From Lindgomyces ingoldianus (taxonomy: Eukaryota; Ascomycota; Dothideomycetes; Pleosporales; Lindgomycetaceae), in the NCBI RefSeq assembly GCF_010093535.1, contig NW_022985186.1:891639-955638 (forward strand): 64,000 bases of DNA. The letters run 5' to 3'. Below the pieces are notes generated by a model. That model was not told the DNA's origin, searched no databases, and saw only the letters and a program-made list of their open reading frames with translations. A program made the translations under genes and the position numbers. Shown piece after piece: positions 12,191-22,384 of the stretch. The stretch's first letter is position 1; each line of letters begins with the position of its first letter.

Positions 12191-13423
12191 GTAATTAACT
12201 ATACTATTATAATAGAATTTTATTAGCAACTAACAACTCTATGTAATAATAAAAAGAATAAGAAATAATTTTTATTATATAAATAACTTATAAAAAACAT
12301 AAAAATATTAGAGGCAACACTATAAAACAAGACTAGCCTAGAGTACTAGAATAACAAGATTAACATGTTAAAGGCTTTAATAAGCTTATAAACTTAATTA
12401 TACATAAGTTATATAATTACTAATTTATATATAATAACTTAAAAAAGCGCTACTTTTTTAAGTTTATATATAAAGGATTTTAAAAAATAGATACTATAAG
12501 ACTTCTTAGCACTTAGCTGCATGTTTAAAAGGAAGCTTATATAAGTGCTAAAGGACAAGGGAATTACACTACAGCTAGGCACTAAAGGTACCTAAGCCTA
12601 GAAGCTGTATAATATAGCATAAAAAAAGTAATTACACTAAAAAGGCTTTATATATAACTTTTATTACTATATAAGGCTCTACATAGAAGCAGACTAAACA
12701 TAATGCTGCTATTAACACTAAACATACTAGTATTACCTGCTCTTACACTTTAGCTAGCACTACACTAATTACTGTATAAATAATACATGCTACCCTACCT
12801 AACGCCTGCTCTACACCCTTAATTGTACACACCACCGCCTACAGTAGTGTATGCACCACTAATACTACCTGCACAATCTATACTACATTACAACCTATAT
12901 AAACTTCTACCCTAGAGGGAAACTGCTAAAGAAAAACTCTTAGTAGATAAAATTATATAATTTTAAAAAGCATAAAAAAAAGATAATAACTATATAAGTT
13001 AACTATATAACATTTTTATAAATAAAATAAAGATCTTTATTAATTTATGTTAATAGCTAGATATCTAAGAAACTTAGTACACAGACATCTTTCTAGATAT
13101 CCTAGAAGGTTAGGCGAATATGCACTATATGCACAACATAGGCCCTAGAAATAACTAGAAGCATTTATATAACACCTTAAGCATTATAATAAAAGATTTT
13201 ATGTAAAAAGAAAAAAAAAACTATAAAAAGTAAAGTTTTATGTAAAAAGTAAGACTATTTTAGTAAAAAAGCAACTTATTAAGTTTAATAGTAAAAGGAT
13301 TAAACTTACACATAACATAGTAGTCTTTACTTAAAAAAAATAAGTAAGCTACTTTTATATAATTAACCTAGAGAATAAGGATGCTGTATAATAATATGTT
13401 AAGTAACATATAAAAAAAATATA

Positions 13424-15289
13424 ACGTACTTCATAGGCGAGTTGCTTACACACCTAAGTTGCTTACTTTTGCTAAGACCCTACTACACTACCCTTTCTAC
13501 ACTAATTTATTCCTAATAACACTACTTAAACGTGTTAAAAGAACATTAGATGCAGCTTATGCTCTAGGCTCTTAAACAAGACATAACACTTTCTAACTAA
13601 CGCGCTACAGCTATCTACAGGGTCTCTTAAAAGATAATAAGTGACTAACGCGCTAGATAACCTTTCTAAGCTAATTATATAGCTAACTTATAGAAGCTAG
13701 ATAATAATAAAGAGCAGGTAATTATTTAGCACATACTTAAGCTAGATGTGTAAGGATTTCCCCCCTAGCTAGTAGCTGTAGCTAATATAGCTAATTCTTT
13801 ACACGCTAAGCGTAATATAGGCTATATTAGCATAAACTAGCTTAATATGTTTATTAAGCGTTACTTAAAGCTTAAAGTAAAGTTAAAGCGTAACTACAAC
13901 TATAAAAAAGCTTTTTATAAAAATCCTGTAGTAATTTAAAGCTAGTTTAACCTTATAAAGAATATTAAAGCTAAGTATAGTATTTAGAATAATAACATGT
14001 ACAACTTTAACAAGACAGGGTTTATAATAGGCTAGATATTTACTAGAGCAGTTATTACAAGTTTAGAGAGACAAGGACAGCTAAAAGCAGTCTAGCTAGG
14101 TAACTAGGAGTAGACAACAGCTATCTAGGGCATTAATGCTAAAGGGTAGGCTATTCTGCTTTTTATTATTTTCTAGGGTAGCAACTACCTTTTAAACTAG
14201 TATAAAAAGAAAAATCTACTCTAGGATTAGGTTATTATAATCTTTAAGCGCAGCTAGACTACTAATTAGCTTAGTTTAGACTAGTTAAAGCACTTTAACG
14301 CGCATATAAAGAAGTGTACTGTTAGCAGCTACTGTCTGCTAGTTATTAATAGCTATAAAAGCTACAACTTACTTTATTTCTAGTAATACTATAAAAATAA
14401 TAAGATTATTACTATTTATATGCTTTTTTACTTATTACACCTTTTACAGCTACTTAATGTAGGTTGTTTTACTCCTTTAAAAAAGGTGTATAGGCGCTAA
14501 GCTAAAAACCTTATACGCAACTAGATTACTTATATTATAAAAATAAAGTTCCTACTATGCTTTAAAGTAGCTTATAATGCTATAATTACTTCTAGTAATA
14601 TTTAAAGAGAGTTCTAAGGCACTAGATTAGTTCCTTTTAACCTATAATAAGTTATAATAGGCCTTAATGTAAAGTTACGCACTCTATTACTACTACTACT
14701 TATATATAACAAGCCCTAGTAGTTGTAAACCCTAAGTAATACCCTAAAACTTAGGTTATAATTAATACTTATAAAAATAAGAATTTAAAAGCATATAAAT
14801 AGTTTACTAACTTTTATAGTTAAAGTGTTTAAGAAAGTTTTAAAAGGGGCAGCAATAATTACACATAAGCTAGTATTAGTGTAACAGAAAATTACTAAGC
14901 TTTAAGTAGCTAATAAGGCTGCTATGTAATATAAATTATATAAAAGAAAGTAGATTAAAGTAGAAAAAACCTTAATAATTTAAGAAGGCCTACACTTAAC
15001 AGCTCTAAAGAAGTTTAAAGCGCGCAGTAATAGGAAGAAGGTAAAGAAGCAGGTGTAAGCTAAAGTAGGTAAGCTATTCTAAAGGCGCTGCAGATAGTGT
15101 AATTAGACTAGGCATAACGCGTAAACGTGTAAGCAAGAAGTAAAAGTAGTATCTAAATAATATTCTAGGCTGTACTGTACTATATAGTGCCAGAGCGGGT
15201 TGTTATAGGCTATAATAGAGTTTGTTAGGGTGGGGTCTTAGCAAAAGTAAGCGACTTAGGTGTGTGAGCAACTTGCCTATAAAGTATGT
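13424..15289 (+). mobile_element. pogo/Fot-like DNA transposon P2, intact length (1866 bp)
   Basis: Inverted terminal repeats of about 50 bp (ACGTACTTCATAGGC at left, complement at right) with TA duplications at 13422-13423 and 15290-15291. Removing it restores the LARD sequence seen in copy 1 (positions 30-60). It is the innermost level of the nest and the reference copy for this family here. Confidence 0.92.
13510..15215 (+). pseudogene. pogo-type DDE transposase (CENP-B-like) of P2, RIP-inactivated
   Basis: Reading TAA/TAG as mutated Gln/Trp gives one frame of about 560 codons with this order: N-terminal helix-turn-helix region (~13520-13900), DDE core, C-terminal CCHC knuckle near 15085-15130 (C-R-Q-C-N-Q-T-R-H-N-A-x-T-C). 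The three catalytic acidic positions fall in MYNFNKTGF (~14000), LVINSYKSYN (~14340) and LQLLNVGCF (~14450); the Asp expected in each is Asn, the result of G-to-A changes. The family binds its terminal repeats and moves DNA by cut-and-paste into TA in the nucleus. This copy cannot be active. Confidence 0.88.
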
Positions 15290-16683
15290 TACATTATATC
15301 TATATGTTAACTAGAGGCAGCATTTAACCTATTTATTACTACATAAACTATAAACTTTTTATATAATAATATTAACACACTTAACATATAAATCTAATAG
15401 TAAATAGATAATAGTAAGTATAGTTTTACTTTTTTACTATTATAGCTTAATTATATAAAGCTGTTTATCTTTATAAATAGATTATTTACTAATAATAAAG
15501 ACTTTAGCTTATAGCTAGAATCTTTAATTATATTAAGTAATAAAAACTATATAGAGTAAAGTAACTACTTTAAAATACTAGGCAACATTATACACTAAAA
15601 TTCTACTAAGTGTAAAAGAGTAACTAGAAGTGTTTTTACTAGTAAACTATATAGAATAGTTAAAAAGTTTAATAATATAATTACTTTTAGTACAACTTTA
15701 TAGTAAATTATATAAATGCTTAAACTACTACTAATCTTAGTAGTAATCTATATAGATTTAAAGTTTTTATATAATTACTTTATTAAGCTAGGCACTACTA
15801 GTAAAAAGTAACTTATAATTAACATTATGTTACTTTATAAATTATATAAAATAAGAAAAATTACTAAAATAAAGTAAATTAATAGTAAAGACAACTTAGT
15901 AAATATATATATAAAAAAAACACTAAACTAGGCTTTTTAATTATTAGTCCTAACTAACTACCTCTCTGTTTAGATAGAACTATCTGTAGACTAGCTAGAT
16001 TCTGTGCACAAAAATGCTTTAAACTAACTAAACTAATAATGCTTTTATATAAAGCTTATTTTCTTTATTTTTTTTTTATTATATGCACTTATTTTTCTTA
16101 TTACAAAATTAGAAAAAAAGAATATATAAGAAAAACAGTCTATTTATCTAGTATACAAGAGAAGAAAAAGCTACTACCCCTTACATATAGTAGTTACAAT
16201 GCAGACCACAGCTCTACTATACACATAAGGCGTAGGCATTAGCTTAGAAGTTAGCTAACATATAACACTTAATAAAAGAAAAGACACTAGTAGTGCTACT
16301 ATAATAATAAGCATATAAAGTTACTAAGACTTAACTATAACTTTAGACTAAAACTGCATAAAAGTACCTTTTATAACACACAACCTTTGCTGCCTACAGC
16401 TGCAAATTAGTGCTAGCAGGCAAAATAATGTTAATATTATAAAATAGTAAAGCTACTACATGCTACTTCTTAGCCTATTTATAATTAGCATTTTATATAA
16501 AAAAGAAGTAAAAAAGCTAAAGAATTTATATATTTATACTAAGATACTAAATAAACTACTAATTAGTAGTAGAACTAGTTAAAAGGGTAACACAGATGCG
16601 CTCTAGGCTGCTAGACTGCATAAGGATGTTAAAGACGCCCGCACTAACAGCGCTAGAGGTAAAGGAGGAAGGCTAGAGAGACA

Positions 16684-16690
16684 TCTCTCT

Positions 16691-16731
<41 letters not shown>

Positions 16732-16739
16732 TGTGTGTG
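16684..16739. repeat. (CT)n/(GT)n microsatellite in LARD copy 3
   Basis: A short CT run and then a GT run of about 45 bp, at the site equivalent to those in copies 2 and 4. Confidence 0.95.
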
Positions 16740-17186
16740 CAGGCAGGAGTATCTATTACTGTTAGCACTGTATAAAAAGAGAAAAGAGCTAAGGAATAGT
16801 ACAGTAGGGCTTAAAAAGTAAAGGATAAAGAAGAGAAGGTAAAGAAAAAAAGAAGACCTTATTATATACACCTCCCTACGCACCTGCTTATGTAAAAATC
16901 CTACACTATTCTAGCACAAAACCCTGCATAAAATAGTTTATACACTACTAAATTACTTATAAAGCAAGCGCATAAAGGCTAGATAATAATAGCTTAAAAT
17001 ACTTTACACTATTTATAAAGCTATCTACATAGTGTAACTAGCCTATTTTAATATACAGCATTACTAAGGCAAGTCCTAATAAATAAGGTAGAGTAAAGGT
17101 AGAATGTAATTAGATAGACCTACATAGACAAAAGAAAAGTAACGCGTACAAAAGGTAACTCTTTAGATAAAAAGAAAAGTTGCTAG

Positions 17187-17466
17187 TGTCTGTACATAGT
17201 AGTAGTGTTATAATCTAAATATAAGCAATTGCGCATAAGCAGGACTATGTATCTATGTTATATAATGCTTATGTGTAAACCTCTATATGTAAACATTTAA
17301 ATATCCCCCTTTTTTTCTATACAAAGAAAAGACAAGAGTAATAGAACTAAAAACATGTTACTTTTACCTTACCTACCTTAAACGCTGTGCACACTATACA
17401 CTACTCTTACTCTTGCTACTTAAGTGCTTATACCACAAGCAGCTAGCTGTCAGAGCCCATTTAACA
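17187..17466 (+). repeat. 3' LTR of LARD copy 3
   Basis: 280 bp. The outer right end reads CTGTCAGAGCCCATTTAACA, close to unmutated, whereas the same part of the 5' LTR (inside the element) reads CTATTAGATCCTATTTAACA. Confidence 0.9.
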
Positions 17467-17471
17467 AAAAC

Positions 17472-19440
17472 CTATAATAGTTAAGAAAGTTAAAGGATTT
17501 CTTAAACTATTAGGATATATTAGACAAATAATTAGAAACTACTTAAAAATTACTATACCTTTAACTAACACTACTACTAAGAAGCAGGTAATAGCAAAAT
17601 TTATTTAGACTTTATAAATAAATAAAGCATTTATAGCGCTAAAACAAGCTATAACAGCTAAACTAGTACTAAGGATGTACAACCTACAGCTAGATATAAA
17701 GATCTACACAGACGCATCCTTAGGAGCTAGCAGAGCCGCGCTTTACTAGAAGCAGGAAGACAGAAAATAGCACTCTGTGGCGTACTACTCTGCTAAGTTT
17801 TTAGGACTTAAAGTAGGCTATAGTATACCTAATAAAGAACTTAAAGCTATATTAAACACAGTAAGAGTATAGGCTATAGAACTACACAGAATAGTAAAAC
17901 TTTTTTATATTATAATAGATTATGTAAACCTAGTTATATTTCTAACTATAAAGAAACTATTACTAATGCATATAAGATAAGTAATAGAACTTGCATAATT
18001 TAACTGTATTATTAAGCACGTCTCTAGAGCACAAAATTAGCAGGCTAACGCTCTTAGCTAAAGGCTAGATTACTTTAATAGAGAAGAAGAGAGAACTAAG
18101 GAGTTTACGCTTTTTAAGAAAACTAATAAAAGATAGATCTATAATAGGCCTTAACTTATAAAAAAACTCTACATGCTTATAGTAAATAAGTAAAAATAAA
18201 AGAATTTAATCTAAGAATATTATAAATCTCTAATGTTTAGACCCTCTAGAATTAGCACCCTCTAGAAGAAGTTAAGGGCAGCTATACTGTAATAAATCCT
18301 AAAGGTAAAGCAACTATATACTAAGGTACTTAGAGAATGTAACACCTGCAACAAAAATAACCTACAAAGGTATAAGACTTATAAATACTTTTACCTAATT
18401 AAGGCACTAAAACTACTATAGATAATAATTATAATAGACTTTATTATAGAACTACCTCTGTCTAAAGAACTAGGGACAGAAAGAATGTGCAATATAATTA
18501 TAGTAGCCTTTAATAAAACTACTAAATATTTATATACCTAGCCCTTAGAGAAAATAATAATAGCTAAAAAATTTATTTATAAATTAAAATAAAACATAAT
18601 ATTTATATATAGATGCCCTAAAATTATTATCTTTAACTAAGATAAGCTGTTTACTAGCAGATTCTAGAAAGTAGTAATGCAGCACCTTAGTATAACACAT
18701 AAGCTGTTAACTGCCTATTACCTGTAAACAAATAGTTAGACTAAAAGAGTAAACGCAGAAGTAAAAAGATACCTTAGAAAGTACATTTTCTATACTTAGT
18801 ATAACTAGGTAAAATAGCTTCTAATAGCATAATTAGCTATTAATAATATAGAATTAGCTATAATAAAGAAGACACTATATAAAGCTAATTTTAGATACAA
18901 CTTCTACTTTACACTATAACAAAACTAACTTATAGATCTATAAGAATTAATAGACTAGCTAACAGACCTACAACATATACATAAAAAATTAGTAATAGAG
19001 GCTAAATCTAGTAAAGAAATAATAGAAAAATATGTAAACAAATTATAATAACTAGGACTAGAAATCTATCTAGGAGACTATGTATACTTTAACACTAAGA
19101 ACCTTAAGATACCTAGACCTTCTAGAAAGTTAGTAGAGAAAAAAATAAAACTATATAAAGTCTTATAAACTTAATAAGATAATTATAAACTTAAGCTTTC
19201 TCTACATATAAAAATACACCTATAGTTTTATATCTCTAGGCTAGAAAAAGCACTTAAAGAGATTCCCTTATCTATATAAGAATAAGAAGATAAAAAAACA
19301 GAATATAAAGTTAAACATATTATTAGTAATTAAAAGAACTAGAAGAAATTTCTAGTAAAATAGAAAAAGTAGCTTATAAGTAAAAACATATAGAAACTAG
19401 CTAAGAATTTGCAGAACGCGCAGCTATTAGTATAAAGGTA
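17472..19440 (+). pseudogene. gypsy-1 pol, part 2: RNase H, integrase and chromodomain
   Basis: Continues the RT interrupted at 11227. RNase H is seen near 17695-18060 (IYTDASLGA at the first catalytic Asp; a DALSQRL-type ending). Integrase includes part of the zinc-binding region (CNTCNKN, ~18339), the first catalytic Asp in MDFIIELPLSK (~18440) and a degraded GQTERVN-like segment (~18735) whose Glu is Lys. The C-terminal segment near 19290-19400 resembles a chromodomain (E-Y-K-V-x-HII ... KFLVK), which in chromoviruses directs integration to modified chromatin. Many RIP stops. Confidence 0.85.
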
Positions 19441-19559
19441 CCTTTAGGCTTATTCTAAAGAAACTAGCTAGGCAATAAGGCACCTATATTAAAAGGAATA
19501 GCTATGTTATTACTAGATAGCAGTAGCCTTTAGAGACAAGTCCTAGCTAATAAGGGCTG

Positions 19560-19960
19560 CAGAGGGGAATAACTCTTTACTTTAGCCTTAAGAGCTTTTA
19601 TCTTGTCTAAGAAGAAAAGGTCCCCCTTTAAGTACTTTACGCAATAAGCCTCTAGCAGGTCTAGTAATCTTTAGATATAATTTTATCTAGAACGCTTCTT
19701 ATCTCTTACCCCTAGCATCTCCTCTTGTAAATAGAGTTGCTTCTAGTTTTAAGCTAATTGTTTATTTAACAGTGCACAGTCCTAGGCTTATAAGGCTTTA
19801 GCCTTTTAAAGGAGTGTCTCTTTCTTTTTCTTTAACTAATCTTATGCAGCATTAGAAATAAAGGTGTTGCACTTGCTATACTTTCTTACACACTTAACAC
19901 ATTTATCTAAGGACAAAGTTAATATATAAGATAACCCTAAAGATTAGTAAGTGCTATAGG
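19560..19960 (-). pseudogene. Antisense ORF between gypsy-1 pol and 3' LTR (Cys motif plus coiled coil)
   Basis: On the minus strand a frame of about 120 codons is open except for TAA/TAG at positions where Gln fits. It reads KCVKCVRKYSKCN (C-x2-C-x6-C) near 19905-19940. A long charged helical stretch follows, rich in Lys, Glu, Leu and Gln (for example KKKKETLL and LYLQEEMLG), as in a coiled coil. Nothing on the plus strand here resembles pol. The pattern recalls small fungal proteins with a Cys-pair motif followed by a coiled coil. Function unknown; boundaries approximate. RIP-type breakage suggests it coded for protein before decay. Confidence 0.5.
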
Positions 19961-20166
19961 GCCTTATTTTTATCTAATAAAGGGGATTAAAATAAAGAGT
20001 AACATAAGGATAACAGGAGAAGCAGGACTAACAAGCTATTTAGTTTAAAAAAAACAAATATTAGCAATGCTTTCTAGCAGAGAGGTGCCTACTTTATAAA
20101 TAAACTCTTACTAACATAGTTGTGTAAGCAGAGCAGCAAGGACGCTGCTAGAGAGGAGGGGCAGTG

Positions 20167-20757
20167 TGTGACAGTCTATAGTTAGACTAGTGTAACTCTA
20201 CTAGCAGTGCTCCACAATCTAGCTAGATTAGAACAGGGCTTGCTTATAGACTAGTTAGAGGGCACAGGGGCAGCGCAGCTGCCTACAATAACAGAAGAAT
20301 GTGTTGTCTAATAGAAAGACAGGCCACAAGTCTAGGAGCCTAGGGGAGCTTGTAGAAGCCCTTCTTAGCAAGTTCCTATAAACTCCTACCTGCTCCCCTT
20401 AGCACTCTAACATATGTATATAGTTCCTGCATTAAACAACCTTTAGAAGGTGTGTTTAACATTTAGTTTATTCTTTACATAGACTAAGTAGCATTTAGCT
20501 TTCTAAAGAGCTATAATACTATTTATATATCTTGCACTATATATACCTCTAACCTTGTCTAACAGGACTGTTTAACTCTAGCCTTCCTACTGCTGCACAA
20601 AGGGCAAACTACAATCTAGTTACCCTACTCTACTCTAATAGCCTATTAGCCTGTACGTAGAACTGTACACCCTACCGGTTGGCCCCTACCACCCGTCCTA
20701 TTCCCCCATAGGAATATCATCAGACCTAAGTGCTTCTAGGAAGCAAGGATTGTAACA
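20167..20757 (+). repeat. 3' LTR of gypsy-1 (591 bp)
   Basis: Starts TGTGACAGTC and ends TTGTAACA. It aligns end to end with the 5' LTR; the differences seen are mainly transitions. Its right end (CTACCGGTTGGCCCCTACCA) is less mutated than the same part of the 5' LTR. Confidence 0.92.
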
Positions 20758-22384
20758 CTACTTCTTTACCTTCTTTCTATTACTGCGTGCTTTAAACTTC
20801 TTTAGAGCTATTAAGCGCAGGCTTTTCTAAATTATTAAGGTCTTTTCTGCCTTAATTTACTTTTTTTTATGTAATTTATGTTACATAGCAGCCTTATTAG
20901 CTACTTAAAGCTTAGTAATTTCCTATTACACTAACACTAGCTTATGCGTAATTATTACTGCCTCTTTTAAAACTTTTTTAAACGCCTTAACTATAAAAGT
21001 TAGTAAACTATTTATATACTTCTAAATTTTTATCTTTATAAGCATTAATTACAACCTAAGTTCTAAGGTATTGCTTAGGGTTTACAACTACTAGAGCTTA
21101 TTATATATAAGTAGTAGTAGTAATAAAGTGCGCAACTTTACATTAAAGCCTATTATAACTTATTATAGGTTAAAAGAAACTTATCTAGCGCTTTAAAACT
21201 TTTCTTAAATATTACTAAAAGCAATTATAGCATTATAGGCTGCTTTAAAGCATAGTAGGAACTTTATTTTTATAATATAAGTAATCTAGTTGCGTATAAA
21301 GTTTTTAGCTTAGTGTTTATACACTTTTTTTTAAAAAAGTAAAACAACCTAGATTAAGTAGCTATAAAAAGTGTAATAAGTAAAAAGCATATAGATAGTA
21401 ATAATTTTATTATCTTTATAGTATTACTAAAAATAAAGTAAGTTATAGCTCTTATAGCTATTAATAACTAGTAGACAGTAGCTGCTAATAGTACACTTCT
21501 TTATATGCGTGTTAAAGTGCTTTAACTAGTCTAAACTAAGCTAATTAGTAGTCTAGCTACGCTTAAAGATTATAATAATTTAATTCTAAAGTAGATTTTT
21601 TTATACTAGTTTAAAAGGTAGTTGCTACTCTAGAAGATAATAAAGAGTAGAATAGCTTACTTTTTAGCATTAATACTCTAAATAGCTGTTGTCTACTTCT
21701 AGTTGCCTAGCTAGACTGCTTTTATCTATTCTTATCTCTCTAAACCTATAACAACTACTTTAGTAGATATTTAGCTTATTATAAACTTTATCTTATTAAA
21801 GTTATACATGTTGTTATTTTAGATACTATACTTAGCTTTAATATTTTTTATAAGGTTAAACTAGCCTTAAATTACTATAAGATTTTTATAAAAAGCTTTT
21901 TTATAGTTATAGTTATACTTAAACTTTACTTTAAGCTTTAAGTAATGCTTAATAAATGTATTAGGCTAGTTTATGCTAATATAGCTTATATTATGCTTAG
22001 TGTGTAAAAAATTAGCTATATTAGCTACGGCTGCTAGCTAGGAGGGAAATTCTTACATATTTAGCTTAAGTATGTGCTAAATAATTACTTACTTTTTCTT
22101 ATTATCTAGCTTTTATAAGTTAGCTATATAATTAGCTTAGAAAGGTTGTCTAGCGCATTAGTTACTTATTATCTTTTAAAAGACTCTATAGATAGCTGTA
22201 GGGTGTTGCTTAAAAAGTGTTACATTTTATTTAAAAGCTTAAAGCATAAGCTGCATCTAACATTTTTTTAACACATTTAAGTAGTGTTGTTAGAAATGCA
22301 TTAGTGTAGAAAAAGTAGTGTAGTAGAGTCTTAGCAAAAGTAAGCAACTTAGGTGTGTAAGCAACTTGCCTATAAAGTACGTTA

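Larger units (their letters stand above)
11228..17466 (+). mobile_element. LARD-like LTR element, copy 3, interrupted by pogo P2
   Basis: LTRs at 11228-11507 and 17187-17466 with the 5-bp duplication AAAAC outside (11223-11227, 17467-17471). The insertion splits gypsy-1 pol exactly between the RT connection motif and RNase H. Without P2 it is about 4.37 kb, longer than copy 2, largely because leader repeats are amplified at 11671-12190. No protein-coding region of its own was recognised. Confidence 0.88.
6825..20757 (+). mobile_element. Ty3/gypsy chromovirus gypsy-1, full length with nested insertions
   Basis: Two 591-bp LTRs (6825-7415, 20167-20757) are flanked by CTGCT (6820-6824) and CTACT (20758-20762), a 5-bp duplication differing by one RIP-type G/A change. 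Without LARD copy 3 the element is about 7.7 kb. The order gag, zinc knuckle, protease, RT, RNase H, integrase, chromodomain identifies a chromovirus. An antisense frame lies between pol and the 3' LTR. Almost every Gln/Trp codon has become a stop, so it is inactive. Confidence 0.92.
6583..22382 (-). mobile_element. pogo/Fot-like DNA transposon P1, interrupted by gypsy-1
   Basis: Terminal inverted repeats begin ACGTACTTTATAGGC and are flanked by a TA duplication (6581-6582, 22383-22384). Removing the gypsy-1 insertion leaves about 1862 bp, matching P2 (1866) and P3 (1862). The minus strand carries a RIP-ruined transposase of the CENP-B/DDE type: its C-terminal zinc knuckle lies in the left piece, the DDE core and N-terminus at 20763-22382. 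It is inserted in gypsy-2 between the gag knuckle and the protease. Confidence 0.88.

Noticed and set aside
16653..16883. ORF present in three LARD copies (MRREVYIIRSSFF type)
   Set aside because: It translates a microsatellite and T-rich LARD interior. Similarity among copies reflects common origin, and nothing resembles a protein domain.
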